A stretch of DNA of 64,000 nt from Nesterenkonia lacusekhoensis. Lineage in GTDB: Bacteria > Actinomycetota > Actinomycetes > Actinomycetales > Micrococcaceae. The stretch covers positions 1,364,001-1,428,000 of the forward strand of contig NZ_JAGINX010000001.1 of NCBI RefSeq assembly GCF_017876395.1, written 5' to 3'. The notes beneath the pieces are model-generated. The model worked only from the letters and a program-made list of their open reading frames with translations. It was not told where the DNA came from and ran no database searches. Position 1 is the stretch's first letter; each line of letters begins with the position of its first letter. The translations under genes were made by a program, and so were the position numbers. This document shows positions 33,098-42,245 of the stretch, in pieces.

Positions 33098-33238
33098 TCA
33101 CGATCGGATCAGCCGGTTGACCGCGGCAGTGGCCTCCTGAATCTTCTCGTGGGCGGCCTCGTCGCTAAGCTTGGCGGCATCGAGCACACAGTGCTTCAGG
33201 TGATCATCGAGCAGCCCCGTCGCCACCCCCTGCAGCGG
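33098..33238 (-). pseudogene. CsoR/RcnR-family metal regulator, C-terminal fragment
   Basis: The minus strand reads LQGVATGLLDDHLKHCVLDA, then AKLSDEAAHEKIQEATAAVN and a stop. This is the C-terminal half of a CsoR-type copper repressor, including the HxxHC-like ligand pair (His and Cys of DHLKHCV). The N-terminal half with the first Cys is missing; the frame breaks at about 33238, where integrase sequence begins on the other strand. It once probably controlled the metal genes and is now lost. Confidence 0.82.
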
Positions 33239-33540
33239 GCGGGGCCTGGCATGACACCGGGCTTGTGGTGGTGGATGAACTCGGGCGCGGACTGCGCCCG
33301 GCTACCTACTCGGCATGGTTCTGGAAACTGTGCGACTCCGGCGGGCACCGTCGTATCCGGCTTCACTCCGTGCGCCACTCGCTGGCCTTCTGGCTCCACT
33401 CCCTCGGAGCGCCACCGGCAGACGCAGCCGCGCTGCTGGGCCACACTGCGGAGGTCCACCTGTCCACCTACCTGCCCGAGTCCGGTGCAACCGGGATTCA
33501 GCGCGCAGCCCAGGCCCTCGGAGTAGCCGCCGTGGGATAA
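33238..33540 (+). pseudogene. tyrosine recombinase (integrase), C-terminal fragment
   Basis: The last 100 codons of a phage-type integrase: LRPATYSAWFWKL, then the catalytic box HSVRHS (H-x-x-R), LLGHT and the nucleophile region STYLPES with the active-site Tyr. The N-terminal arm-binding and core-binding domains are absent, and the fragment joins directly to the csoR remnant. It lies about 180 bases from the right att site, where the integrase of a tRNA-inserted island is expected. It is not functional as seen. Confidence 0.82.
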
Positions 33541-33592
33541 ACCGGTCACAACGCCGGGCGTGCAGTGAATAGCAACCATTGCAGGCCGCAGG

Positions 33593-33615
33593 TTGTGACA
33601 CGTTTTTGTGACACG
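33593..33615 (+). repeat. direct repeat TTGTGACACG, two copies
   Basis: Copies at 33593-33602 and 33606-33615 are 13 bases apart start to start; a ninth-base match TTGTGACAC also occurs at 2419-2427 near the other island end. They may be arm-type integrase or excisionase sites. This is pattern-based only. Confidence 0.4.
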
Positions 33616-33634
33616 CTCCCATGTGGAGACAAAG

Positions 33635-33672
33635 CAAGGCCCCGATCCGTAGCAACTCGGATCGGGGCCTTG
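33635..33672 (+). terminator. strong hairpin between integrase remnant and tRNA
   Basis: A perfect 15-base stem (CAAGGCCCCGATCCG and its complement) with an 8-base loop (33650-33657). It lies downstream of the tRNA-Leu 3' end and may terminate both the tRNA transcript and any transcription leaving the island. Confidence 0.8.
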
Positions 33673-33720
33673 CAGTACATTCGGCCTTGTCAGAGCGGGA
33701 TTTCTCCCGTTCTGGGCCAG

Positions 33721-33774
33721 TGCGCGGAAGGGGACTTGAACCCCTACCCTCTTATACGAGGACTAGCACCTCAA
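33721..33774 (-). repeat. right attachment site
   Basis: This is the 54-base copy that completes the tRNA-Leu gene and matches 2260-2313 with one mismatch. The border in the anticodon loop is a common crossover place for tyrosine integrases. Confidence 0.9.
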
Positions 33775-33806
33775 GCTAGCGCGTCTACCTATTCCGCCAC
33801 CCGCGC
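33721..33806 (-). tRNA. tRNA-Leu (anticodon GAG)
   Basis: The 86-base class II tRNA folds with acceptor arm GCGCGGG/TCCGCGC, anticodon stem CTAGC/GCTAG around loop TTGAGGT (anticodon GAG), a long variable arm and the T loop GGTTCAAGTCC. No CCA is encoded. Its 3' 54 bases are repeated at 2260-2313, so the island is integrated in this gene and restores a complete copy. Confidence 0.95.
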
Positions 33807-33885
33807 AGGTGGGCTGTCCGCGTCTCTGCTGATCAGCGCGACCAAGAGAGCTTAGCACGAGGACAGCCGCGATCTCTAATCGAGA

Positions 33886-34143
33886 TCAGGACTTCTTGCC
33901 GAAGCCCTTGAAGCGCTTGTTGAACTTGTCCACGCGGCCTGCGGAGTCCATGATGCGCTGCTTACCGGTGTAGAACGGGTGCGAAGCAGCGGAGATCTCG
34001 ACGTCGATGACCGGGTAGGTGTTGCCGTCCTCCCACTCCATAGTCTTGTCGGAGGAAGCGGTGGAGCGGGTCAGGACCTTCTCGCCGGAGGAGAGGTCGT
34101 TGAAGATGACCGGCTGGTACTGCGGGTGGGCGTCCTTCTTCAT
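33886..34143 (-). CDS. rpmE2: 50S ribosomal protein L31 type B
   Basis: This 85-residue ribosomal protein has [20 protein letters not shown] at the start and [25 protein letters not shown] near the end, which identify the type B, zinc-free form of L31; none of the CxxC residues of the zinc form are present. Type B L31 often replaces the zinc form when zinc is scarce. It lies alone between the tRNA and the TauE/SafE gene on the same strand, 80 bases from the tRNA. Confidence 0.95.
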   Translation of the reverse strand: MKKDAHPQYQPVIFNDLSSGEKVLTRSTASSDKTMEWEDGNTYPVIDVEISAASHPFYTGKQRIMDSAGRVDKFNKRFKGFGKKS

Positions 34144-34270
34144 GATGGTGTCCTTTTCTTGTGCCGCTGGTCTTCGCTGAGCAGACTCGGTCTGAGGCGA
34201 AGCCGCCAGAAGCTGTAGGAGATGGAAGTTTCAGGCACAGATGTGCCAGCGATCTACTGTATCAGACCGG

Positions 34271-35167
34271 TCAGACCCAGCCGAAGAGGTTGTTGAGCAT
34301 GACGGCCAGCGCCACCAGGCCCAGCGTCACGATGACAGTGCGCAGCACCACCGGTGACAGACGGCGCCCGACCCAGGCACCGATCAGCCCACCCACGGTG
34401 GAGCCCACTGCGATGATCAGCACCACTCCCCAGAGGATCACGCGGTCGTCGGGCTCTCGGATCAGGAAGTCGACGATGACGTAGCTGATCGCAGCGGTCA
34501 GGTTCACCACGGCCACCAACAGGTTCTTCACGCCGTTGGCCTGTTGGATGTTCGCCGCCAGGAAGATGCCGAGGATGGCCATGAGCAGGATCCCCTGGGC
34601 GGCCACGAAGTAGCCGCCGTAGATCCCGGCGAGGAAGACCAGCAGGGTTAGCACCAGGCCCACTGCCGGCATCGAGGGCGACTTCCTCTCCTCTGAGACA
34701 TCGCGTTCCTCGCCCTCTTCGGCATCCATCGGCTGCTCACGGCGGGCCGCGCGGGCCTTCACCCAGCGGGAGAGCCGGGGCTGCAGGATGACGAAGGCCA
34801 GCGAGATGATGATCAGGACCGGAGCGGCACGGCCGAAGACCTCCTCCGGCAGCGTGATCAGCAGCGTGGCGCCGATGACGCCGCCCACCAGCGACGCCGG
34901 GATCAGCTTGGCCAGAATGCTCCTGACCTGCCGGATCTCCCGCCGATAGCCCCAGGCCCCGGTGAAGTTTCCGGCGATCAGACCCATGGCGTTGGAGACG
35001 GTGGCCGAGACGGGAGGCACACCCATCGCCACCAGCACCGGGAAGGTCACCAGCGTCCCGGAGCCGACCACCGTGTTGATCGCACCGGCCCAGATGCCGG
35101 CCAGCAGCACCAGAAGCAGCGCCCCCAGGCCGAGGCCGTTCAGACTGAAATCGAGAAGAGCGTCCAT
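34271..35167 (-). CDS. TauE/SafE family sulfite/anion permease
   Basis: This 298-residue membrane protein has about eight hydrophobic segments in two repeats, starting with GALLLVLLAGIWAGAINTVVGSGTLVTFPVLV, the classical TauE/SafE N-terminus. A charged loop of about 40 residues (KARAARREQPMDAEEGEERD) lies between the halves. The family exports sulfite, sulfoacetate or related anions; the substrate here is unknown. It is four bases downstream of the ABC ATPase gene on the same strand, suggesting one transcript. Confidence 0.9.
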   Translation of the reverse strand: MDALLDFSLNGLGLGALLLVLLAGIWAGAINTVVGSGTLVTFPVLVAMGVPPVSATVSNAMGLIAGNFTGAWGYRREIRQVRSILAKLIPASLVGGVIGATLLITLPEEVFGRAAPVLIIISLAFVILQPRLSRWVKARAARREQPMDAEEGEERDVSEERKSPSMPAVGLVLTLLVFLAGIYGGYFVAAQGILLMAILGIFLAANIQQANGVKNLLVAVVNLTAAISYVIVDFLIREPDDRVILWGVVLIIAVGSTVGGLIGAWVGRRLSPVVLRTVIVTLGLVALAVMLNNLFGWV

Positions 35168-35171
35168 GAAA

Positions 35172-35957
35172 CTACTGTTTCATAAAAGCGCTGTAGCGGC
35201 CCGAACGTTCCACCAGGTCCAGCGGCATGTCAAAGGTTCTCGAGAGGTTCTCAGCGGTCAGCGTCTCGCCCATCGGCCCAGCGCTGACGACCTGCCCGTC
35301 ACGCAGGAGCAGCACATGGGTGAAGCCTTGAGGGATCTCCTCCAAGTGATGGGTCACCAGCACGGAGGTCGGCGCATCCTCCCACGCGACCAGCTCAGCC
35401 ATCGAAGCCACCAGGGACTCACGGCCGGCCAGGTCCAGTCCGGCACCGGGTTCGTCGAAGAGCAGCAGCTCCGGGTCGGTCATCAGCGCACGAGCGATCT
35501 GCACACGCTTGCGCTCCCCCTCCGAGAGGGTGGAGAAGGGGCGATCGAAGACCGTGCCCACTCCCCACGTGTTGAGCAGGTCGAAGGCGCGGCGCTCGTC
35601 GAGCCTCTCGTAGTCCTCGCGCCAGCGTCCGGTGACTCCGTAGGCCGCGGTGACCACCGCATTGAGCGCCGTCTCACGCGGTGGAATGGTGTTGGCCACC
35701 GCATTGGAGCAGAAGCCGATCCTCGGACGCAGCTCGAAGACGTCCACCGCGCCGAGCGTCTCCTCCAACACGGAGACGCTGCCGGAGGTGGGGAACATCT
35801 GAGCCGCCGCCAGCTGCATCAGGGTGCTCTTTCCGGCCCCGTTGGGACCCATTACCACCCAGCGCTCATCGGCGCCCACGGTCCAGGAGACGTCATCGAG
35901 CAGAAGCTTGCGGCCACGGCGCACGGTGGCATGTCGGATATCGAGCACTGAACTCAT
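35172..35957 (-). CDS. ABC transporter ATP-binding protein
   Basis: This 261-residue ATPase has Walker A MGPNGAGKSTL, signature LSEGERKRVQIARAL and Walker B LLLFDEPGAGLD. It resembles the stand-alone ATPases (ModF/YfmF-like) found near TauE/SafE genes in Actinobacteria, and no permease is adjacent. I use ATG 35957, where homology starts (MSSVLDIRHATVRRGRK); an open frame extends over 680 bases upstream on this strand only because it is antisense to serB. Its partner and substrate are unknown. Confidence 0.88.
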   Translation of the reverse strand: MSSVLDIRHATVRRGRKLLLDDVSWTVGADERWVVMGPNGAGKSTLMQLAAAQMFPTSGSVSVLEETLGAVDVFELRPRIGFCSNAVANTIPPRETALNAVVTAAYGVTGRWREDYERLDERRAFDLLNTWGVGTVFDRPFSTLSEGERKRVQIARALMTDPELLLFDEPGAGLDLAGRESLVASMAELVAWEDAPTSVLVTHHLEEIPQGFTHVLLLRDGQVVSAGPMGETLTAENLSRTFDMPLDLVERSGRYSAFMKQ

Positions 35958-36033
35958 GCGGATAACACTATCGAAGAGTCGATGCCGCTCATGCCGAACC
36001 CACCGGCCGCTGAGGCTATAGGGTGGTCCGGTG

Positions 36034-37005
36034 ATGACCCACTCTCCTGATCTGCCCGCCGGGACGGTCGCGATGCTGGCGGCCGAACACCTCGACGCTG
36101 CGCTGATGCGTTCGCTGACCAAGGAGTTCGAACGCCGAGGCGCCGTCCACAGTGTGGAGCTGCGCGAGGTCGCCCTGCGCGAGACCGACGGCGCCGACGG
36201 CACCGCCCAGGCGGTGCGGTGGTCCGTGACGTTGGATGACGCCGACGACTCCTTCGGCTCCCAGCTCATCGAGGCCCTGTTCGAGGACGCAGTCGGGATC
36301 CTCGCCGAGACCAACGGTGGCCCCGAGCACGTCACCTCCACCGTCCTGCCCGTCCAGCACCGACCGGCCCCCGACTCCGGCGCGGCGCTGCTGATGGACG
36401 TCGACTCCACGCTGATCGACCAGGAGGTCATCGAGCTTCTGGCCCGCCACGCCGGCCGCGAGGCCGAAGTCGCCGCGGTCACCGAACGCGCCATGCGCGG
36501 CGAGCTGGACTTCACCCAGTCCCTCCATGCCCGGGTGGCCACGCTGGAGGGACTGCCCAGCTCGGTCATCGATGCCGCCGTGGACGCCGTCACCCCCACA
36601 CAGGGCGCCCACGCGCTGATCGGCGCCTTCGCCGCCAAAGCATGGCCCGCCTACGCCGTCTCCGGAGGCTTCCTCCAGGTCCTCGAGCCGCTGGCCGGCC
36701 GATTGGGCCTGGCCGGCTTCCACGCCAACGATCTCAGCATCGATCAGGGCGCGCTGGCCGGGACGGTGGAGGGCGCGGTGGTCGACCGCGCGGCGAAGAA
36801 GGAATACCTGCTGGCCCGCTGCGCTGAGCACGGCCTGCAGCCCCACCAGGTCGTGGCGATCGGCGACGGCGCCAACGACCTCGACATGGTCACCGCCGCC
36901 GGCGTCGGCGTCGCGTTCTGTCCCAAGCCCGCACTGGCCGAACAGGCGGACCTGGTCATCAGGCATCGTTCGCTGGAGCTCGTCGCTCTGGCGCTGGGTC
37001 TCTAG
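36034..37005 (+). CDS. serB: phosphoserine phosphatase SerB
   Basis: This 323-residue HAD-family phosphatase makes L-serine from phosphoserine, the last step of serine synthesis. The catalytic motif LLMDVDSTLIDQEVIELLAR (first Asp nucleophile, at about 133-152) is followed by VSGGF and GDGANDLDMV. The first 110 residues form an ACT-like N-terminal regulatory domain. ATG 36034 directly follows GTG 36031, and either could be used. It is divergent from the ABC ATPase gene. Confidence 0.92.
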   Translation: MTHSPDLPAGTVAMLAAEHLDAALMRSLTKEFERRGAVHSVELREVALRETDGADGTAQAVRWSVTLDDADDSFGSQLIEALFEDAVGILAETNGGPEHVTSTVLPVQHRPAPDSGAALLMDVDSTLIDQEVIELLARHAGREAEVAAVTERAMRGELDFTQSLHARVATLEGLPSSVIDAAVDAVTPTQGAHALIGAFAAKAWPAYAVSGGFLQVLEPLAGRLGLAGFHANDLSIDQGALAGTVEGAVVDRAAKKEYLLARCAEHGLQPHQVVAIGDGANDLDMVTAAGVGVAFCPKPALAEQADLVIRHRSLELVALALGL

Positions 37006-37108
37006 AGGAGGGATTCAGCTCCCGGCCGCAGCGCTGTGAGCCTTCGGCAATCTCCTGATCATGGGAGAGAAATAGGCTCATCGGCGGTAGGCTGAGGAAC
37101 AGCGTGGT

Positions 37109-37134
37109 ACAACGATGTGCACGATCCTCGTTGT
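37109..37134 (+). promoter_or_regulatory. inverted repeat upstream of tkt
   Basis: ACAACGA-N12-TCGTTGT (37109-37134) lies 33 bases before the tkt start and contains GTGCAC in its centre. Its place would suit an operator for the pentose phosphate operon. No known binding protein can be named. Confidence 0.35.
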
Positions 37135-37166
37135 CAACTGTCACACATTCATTTGGAGGAAACTCA

Positions 37167-39278
37167 GTGACCGATCAAGCCGTATTCACCGACCTGGACA
37201 AGCGCGCGGTCGACACGCTGCGCGTGCTGGCCGCAGACGCCGTGGAGAAGGTCGGCTCCGGCCACCCCGGTACGGCGATGTCGCTGGCCCCGGCCGCCTA
37301 CCTGCTCTTCCAGAAGGTCATGAAGCATGACCCCTCGGATCCGACGTGGATCGGCCGCGACCGTTTCATCCTCTCCCCCGGTCACACCTCACTGACCCTC
37401 TATCTGCAGCTCTACTTCTCCGGATACGGCCTGGAGCTCGACGACATCAAGGCCCTGCGCACCTGGGACTCCAAGACCCCGGGCCACCCCGAGTACGGCC
37501 ACACCGACGGCGTCGAGATCACCACCGGCCCGCTGGGCCAGGGCCTGGCCTCGGCCGTGGGCTTCGCCTACGGCCAGCGCCGCTTCCGCGGACTGCTCGA
37601 TGCCGAGGCTGCCGCTGGCGAGTCTCCCTTCGACCACAACGTGTGGGTCATCGCCTCCGACGGCGATCTGCAGGAGGGCGTCACCTCTGAGGCCTCCTCG
37701 CTGGCCGGGCACCAGGAGCTGGGCAACCTCAACGTCATCTGGGACGACAACAAGATCTCCATCGAGGACGACACCGACATCGCCTTCACCGAGGACGTCC
37801 TGGCCCGCTATGAGGCCTACGGCTGGCACGTCCAGCGGGTGGACTGGCTGAAGACCGGCGACTACGCCGAGGATGTCGAGGAGCTCTCCCGCGCCCTCGA
37901 CGCCGCCAAGGCCGAGACCTCCAAGCCCTCACTGATCGCGCTGCGGACTGTGATCGGCTGGCCGGCCCCCACCAAGCAGAACACCGGCGGGATCCACGGC
38001 GCCAAGCTCGGCGGCGAGGAGCTCGAGGGCCTGAAGACGGCACTGGGCTTCGACCCCGAGCAGCACTTCCACGTGGACGATGAGGTCATCGCCCACGCAC
38101 GGGAGATCAAGCAGCGAAGCCTCGAGACCCGTCAGGAGTGGGAGAAGGGATTCCAGGCCTGGCGCGAGGCCAACCCGGAGTCCGCCGAACTCTTCGACCG
38201 CCTCTCCGAGGGCCGGCTGCCCGAGGGCTGGGAGTCCGAGCTTCCGGAGTTCCCCGCCGGCGAGGCCGTCGCCACCCGTGCGGCCTCCGGCAAGGTGCTC
38301 AACGCCGTCGCCGAGGTGCTGCCCGAGCTCTGGGGCGGCTCCGCCGACCTGGCCGGTTCGAACAACACCATCCTCTCCGGCTCCCCGTCCTTCGTGCCGA
38401 GCGATCGCTCCACCGATAAGTTCGAGGGCAACCCCTACGGACGGAACCTGCACTTCGGCATCCGCGAGCATGCCGCCGCGGCCATCACCAACGGCATCCA
38501 GCTCTCCGTTCCGCTGCGCACCTACAACGGCACCTTCCTGATCTTCTCCGACTATCAGCGCCCCGCCGTCCGGCTGGCCGCACTGATGGGCGTGGGATCG
38601 ATCTTCGTCTGGACCCACGACTCCATCGGTCTGGGCGAGGACGGTCCGACCCATCAGCCGGTCGAGCAGCTGACCAGCCTGCGCGCCATCCCGAACCTGG
38701 ACGTGGTCCGCCCCGGCGACGCCAACGAGGTGGCTGTGGCCTGGCGCGAGGTCCTCAAGAGCTCCGAGCGGCCTGCCGGCCTGGCCCTGACCCGCCAGGG
38801 CATCGCCACCTTCGCCCGCGGAGCCGGAGAGGCCACCGCCACCGAGTTCGGCTCGGTCGAGGGTGCGGCCAAGGGCGCCTATGTCCTGGCCGAAGCGGTC
38901 CGGGACGGCGCCGTGGTGACCCCCGACGTCGTGCTGATCGCCACCGGATCCGAGGTGGAGTTGGCCGTCGAGGCCCGCGAATCCCTCGCCGAGGAGGGCG
39001 TGGCCGCCCGCGTGGTCTCCGCCCCCTGCCTGGAGTGGTTCGATGGGCAGGATGCCGACTACCGCGAGAAGGTCATCCCGTCCTCGGTGAAGGCACGCGT
39101 GGCCGTGGAGGCAGGGCACCCGATGACCTGGTACCGCTACGTCGGCGACGCCGGCCGTGTGGTCGGTCTCGACCACTTCGGCGCCTCGGCCGACTACAAG
39201 ACCCTCTACAAGGAGTTCGGCATCACCTCCGAGGCCGTGGCCGCCGCGGCTCAGGAGTCCATCGCTGCGGCCTCCTGA
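37167..39278 (+). CDS. tkt: transketolase
   Basis: This 703-residue enzyme transfers two-carbon units in the non-oxidative pentose phosphate pathway with thiamine diphosphate. Motifs include [11 protein letters not shown] (about 31-41), [12 protein letters not shown], the cofactor motif [14 protein letters not shown] and the transketolase signature [15 protein letters not shown] 37167 is used with GGAGGA at 37155-37160; frames starting further upstream have no homology. It is the first gene of an operon with tal, pgi, zwf, opcA and pgl. Length is normal for the family. Confidence 0.96.
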   Translation: MTDQAVFTDLDKRAVDTLRVLAADAVEKVGSGHPGTAMSLAPAAYLLFQKVMKHDPSDPTWIGRDRFILSPGHTSLTLYLQLYFSGYGLELDDIKALRTWDSKTPGHPEYGHTDGVEITTGPLGQGLASAVGFAYGQRRFRGLLDAEAAAGESPFDHNVWVIASDGDLQEGVTSEASSLAGHQELGNLNVIWDDNKISIEDDTDIAFTEDVLARYEAYGWHVQRVDWLKTGDYAEDVEELSRALDAAKAETSKPSLIALRTVIGWPAPTKQNTGGIHGAKLGGEELEGLKTALGFDPEQHFHVDDEVIAHAREIKQRSLETRQEWEKGFQAWREANPESAELFDRLSEGRLPEGWESELPEFPAGEAVATRAASGKVLNAVAEVLPELWGGSADLAGSNNTILSGSPSFVPSDRSTDKFEGNPYGRNLHFGIREHAAAAITNGIQLSVPLRTYNGTFLIFSDYQRPAVRLAALMGVGSIFVWTHDSIGLGEDGPTHQPVEQLTSLRAIPNLDVVRPGDANEVAVAWREVLKSSERPAGLALTRQGIATFARGAGEATATEFGSVEGAAKGAYVLAEAVRDGAVVTPDVVLIATGSEVELAVEARESLAEEGVAARVVSAPCLEWFDGQDADYREKVIPSSVKARVAVEAGHPMTWYRYVGDAGRVVGLDHFGASADYKTLYKEFGITSEAVAAAAQESIAAAS

Positions 39279-39333
39279 CTCCGGTCAGACACGGCCGCGC
39301 CAGAACTCAGATCTCGGAACAGGAGAACACTCC

Positions 39334-40458
39334 ATGACTGCAAACCCGAACACCCAGGCCCTCTCCGATGTGGGCGTCTCCATCTGGCTCGACGATCTGT
39401 CCCGCGAGCGGCTGAACTCCGGCTCGCTGGCTCAGCTCATCGAGACCCACAACGTGGTCGGTGTGACCACCAACCCCACGATCTTCGAGTCCGCCCTCCA
39501 GAACGGCGAGGCCTATGAGCAGCAGCTCGCAGAGCTGGCGGCCAAGGGCGCCGACGCCGAGCAGGCGGTCTTCGAGATCACCACCTCTGATGTGCGCGAG
39601 GCCTGCGACGTCTTCGCCGGAGTCCACGCCGCCACCGACGGCGTGGACGGCCGCGTCTCCATCGAGGTGGACCCACGCATGGCTCGCGACGCCGACGCGA
39701 CGATCGCTGAGGCCAAGCGTCTCTACGACGCAGTGGGCCGTGAGAACGTGATGATCAAGATTCCCGCCACGGTGGAGGGCATCGAGGCCATCGCCGCGAC
39801 CCTCGCCGAGGGCATCAGCGTCAACGTGACCCTGATCTTCTCGCTGGAGCGCTACCGCGCGGTCATCAACGCCTTCATGCTGGGCCTGGAGAAGGCCCAC
39901 GCCGCCGGCCGCGATCTGTCGAAGATCCACTCGGTGGCTTCCTTCTTCGTATCCCGCGTGGACGGCGAAGTCGACAAGCGTCTGGAGCTGGCCGCGGAAG
40001 AGGGCAAGCCCGGCACCGAGAAGCTTCGGAGCCAGGCCGCCATCGCCAACGCCCGCCTGGCCCACCAGATCGCCGGAGAGTCCTTCAGCTCCGAGCGCTG
40101 GCAGCTGCTGGCTGATCGCGGTGCCCACCCGCAGCGCCTGCTGCTGGCCTCCACCGGCACCAAGGACCCCAACCTCTCGGACACCCTCTACGTGACGGAG
40201 CTGGCCGCAGCGGGAGTGGTGAACACGATGCCGGAGAAGACGCTGAACGCACTGGCCGACCACGGCGAGATCGACGGCGACACCATGACCGACACCTACG
40301 TGGAGTCCAACCGGGTCCTCGACGGCATCTCCGCCGCCGGGATCAGCTACCGCGAGGTGGTCGATCACCTGGAGGCTGACGGACTGTCCAAGTTCGACAA
40401 GTCCTGGGAAGGCCTGCTCGGAACCATCACCGAGGGCCTCAAGCGCAACGACAGCTGA
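39334..40458 (+). CDS. tal: transaldolase
   Basis: This 374-residue enzyme exchanges three-carbon units between sugar phosphates. It shows [18 protein letters not shown] near the start, [13 protein letters not shown] (about 49-61) and the Schiff-base Lys in [12 protein letters not shown]. The length is that of the long actinobacterial class. GAGAACACTCC lies before ATG 39334. It is 55 bases after tkt, and a hairpin follows it at 40476-40516. Confidence 0.96.
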   Translation: MTANPNTQALSDVGVSIWLDDLSRERLNSGSLAQLIETHNVVGVTTNPTIFESALQNGEAYEQQLAELAAKGADAEQAVFEITTSDVREACDVFAGVHAATDGVDGRVSIEVDPRMARDADATIAEAKRLYDAVGRENVMIKIPATVEGIEAIAATLAEGISVNVTLIFSLERYRAVINAFMLGLEKAHAAGRDLSKIHSVASFFVSRVDGEVDKRLELAAEEGKPGTEKLRSQAAIANARLAHQIAGESFSSERWQLLADRGAHPQRLLLASTGTKDPNLSDTLYVTELAAAGVVNTMPEKTLNALADHGEIDGDTMTDTYVESNRVLDGISAAGISYREVVDHLEADGLSKFDKSWEGLLGTITEGLKRNDS

Positions 40459-40475
40459 GGCTGTCCGCTCTGTAC

Positions 40476-40516
40476 GGTGCCCCGTCCCTGCTCGCCGCGC
40501 AGCGTGCCGGGGCACC
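40476..40516 (+). terminator. hairpin between tal and pgi
   Basis: GGTGCCCCG (40476-40484) pairs with CGGGGCACC (40508-40516) across a 23-base loop. It may partly terminate or process the operon message. No T-run follows. Confidence 0.4.
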
Positions 40517-40563
40517 GGTCAGGGCTGACAGCCTGACCCTTCACCCGAAAGGATGCACAGATC

Positions 40564-42225
40564 ATGAGTTCGCTTTCGCTGAGCCTCCGCGGCGCCGCCC
40601 GCGAAGCCGCCGACCATCACGTCCCGGGACTGGTGGATCACGAGTTCGCCTCACGGCTGGCAGCCCAGGACCACACTCTGTGGGGAACCGCCGCAGAGGA
40701 CGAGGCTTCGAAGCGTCTGGGCTGGGTGAGCCTGTTCGAGGACTCCCGCTCCCTGCTCCCCCGCATCGCCGCACTGCGTGAGGAGCTCGCCGCAGAGGGC
40801 GTGGACCGCGTGGTCCTCGCCGGCATGGGCGGCTCCTCCCTGGCGCCCGAGGTCATCTGCGCCACAGACGGCGTGGAGCTGACCGTCCTGGACTCCACCG
40901 ATCCGCAGCAGGTCGCCGCCGTGATCTCCGAATCCCTGGAGCGCACCGTGCTGGTGGTCTCCTCCAAGTCCGGCTCCACCGTGGAGACCGATTCCCAGCG
41001 GCGCATCGTCCAGCAGGCTCTGAGCGAAGCCGGCATCGACGCCCAGGCCCGCACCGTGGTGGTCACCGACCCGGGCTCACCGCTGGCCGAGCAGTCCGCC
41101 GAGGCCGGAGTCCGCGCCATCTTCGAGGCCGACCCGAGCGTGGGCGGGCGCTACTCCGCCCTGACCGCGTTCGGCCTGGTCCCGGCCGGACTGGCCGGTG
41201 CCGACGTCGAGGCTCTGCTGGAGGACGCCGAGGAGACGATGGCCGTGCTGGCCGAGGACGACTCCTCCAACCCTGGCCTGCAGCTGGGATCCGCCATCGG
41301 TGGCTCCCTGTCCTCCCGTCCGGACGGAGTGCTGCGCAACAAGCTGGTCATCACTGATGCCGGTTCTCCGCTGGTGGGCCTGGGCGCCTGGATCGAGCAG
41401 CTGATCGCCGAGTCCACGGGCAAAGAGGGGACCGGCGTGCTGCCGGTCATCGTCGCCGACGGTGAGCCCGAGCTGCACACCGACGCCGAGGACCTGCTGA
41501 TCACCCAGATCATCGACGTCGACGCCGAGGACGGCGCTTCGGTGGACGGCGACGACGCCGACACCGTGGTCAGCCCCCACGTGGTGCGCACCGGGGGAAG
41601 CCTGGGCGCCCAGTTCATGCTCTGGGAGATCGCCACCGCCGTGGCAGGCTCCCTGCTGGGCATCAATCCCTTCGACCAGCCCGACGTCGAGTCCGCCAAG
41701 AAGGCTGCCCGCGGTCTGCTGGACTCTCCCGCACCCGAGACCGCAGAACCGGTGGTCGACGGGGCCGTGGAGATCCGCGTCTCCGGAACAGAGTCTGTGA
41801 CCGGCCAGACCGTCTCAGAGGTCCTGGGCTCCCTGCTGGAGCAGCTGCCCTCCGACGGCTACCTCGCCGTGATGGCCTATCTGGACCGCATCGCAGAGGC
41901 TTCCCTGGAGGAGATCCGGCCGCAGCTGGCCGCTGCGGCCGGCCGGCCCACCACCTTCGGCTGGGGACCGCGCTTCCTGCACTCCACCGGACAGTTCCAC
42001 AAGGGCGGCCCCCACGTCGGGGTCTTCCTGCAGATCACCGCCGGAGCCGCAGAGGACCTCGAGGTGCCTCAGCGGCCGTTCACCCTGAGCCAGCTGATCT
42101 CAGCCCAGGCCGATGGGGACGCACAGGTCCTGGCAGGCCACGGCATGCCTGTGGTCCAGCTTCACCTGAGGGACCGCGCCGCGGGCCTGCAGCAGCTCAC
42201 CGACGCCGTCGACTCACTTTCCTGA
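40564..42225 (+). CDS. pgi: glucose-6-phosphate isomerase
   Basis: This 553-residue enzyme interconverts glucose-6-phosphate and fructose-6-phosphate. The sugar-binding motif VLAGMGGSSLAPE (about 81-93) and the phosphate-binding motif VVSSKSGSTVETDSQ (about 135-149) are clear. The C-terminal half contains the TFGWGPRFLHSTGQFHKGGP segment. It is the divergent actinobacterial form that shares motifs with transaldolase-linked isomerases rather than the E. coli type. It lies between tal and zwf and feeds the pentose phosphate branch. Confidence 0.94.
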   Translation: MSSLSLSLRGAAREAADHHVPGLVDHEFASRLAAQDHTLWGTAAEDEASKRLGWVSLFEDSRSLLPRIAALREELAAEGVDRVVLAGMGGSSLAPEVICATDGVELTVLDSTDPQQVAAVISESLERTVLVVSSKSGSTVETDSQRRIVQQALSEAGIDAQARTVVVTDPGSPLAEQSAEAGVRAIFEADPSVGGRYSALTAFGLVPAGLAGADVEALLEDAEETMAVLAEDDSSNPGLQLGSAIGGSLSSRPDGVLRNKLVITDAGSPLVGLGAWIEQLIAESTGKEGTGVLPVIVADGEPELHTDAEDLLITQIIDVDAEDGASVDGDDADTVVSPHVVRTGGSLGAQFMLWEIATAVAGSLLGINPFDQPDVESAKKAARGLLDSPAPETAEPVVDGAVEIRVSGTESVTGQTVSEVLGSLLEQLPSDGYLAVMAYLDRIAEASLEEIRPQLAAAAGRPTTFGWGPRFLHSTGQFHKGGPHVGVFLQITAGAAEDLEVPQRPFTLSQLISAQADGDAQVLAGHGMPVVQLHLRDRAAGLQQLTDAVDSLS

Positions 42226-42245
42226 GCAGGAGGAACAAGCCGGAT

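Larger units (their letters stand above)
2260..33774. mobile_element. genomic island integrated in tRNA-Leu(GAG), about 31.5 kb
   Basis: The 54-base direct repeats at 2260-2313 and 33721-33774 bound the element, with the right copy completing the tRNA gene. Inside lie a tyrosine recombinase C-terminal fragment next to the right end, a terminase large-subunit fragment, three IS elements or parts, a RiPP cluster and a metal operon. Integration into the anticodon-loop half of a tRNA gene next to a tyrosine integrase is the classical arrangement for integrative elements and prophages. The integrase is truncated, so the island is probably no longer self-mobile. Confidence 0.88.

Noticed and set aside
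34962..35951. Large plus-strand open frame antisense to the ABC ATPase
   Set aside because: Gly/Arg/His-rich shadow of a real high-GC gene with no recognisable domain.
35958..36638. Long N-terminal extension of the ABC ATPase
   Set aside because: It is antisense to serB and low in complexity; the ABC domain starts at ATG 35957.
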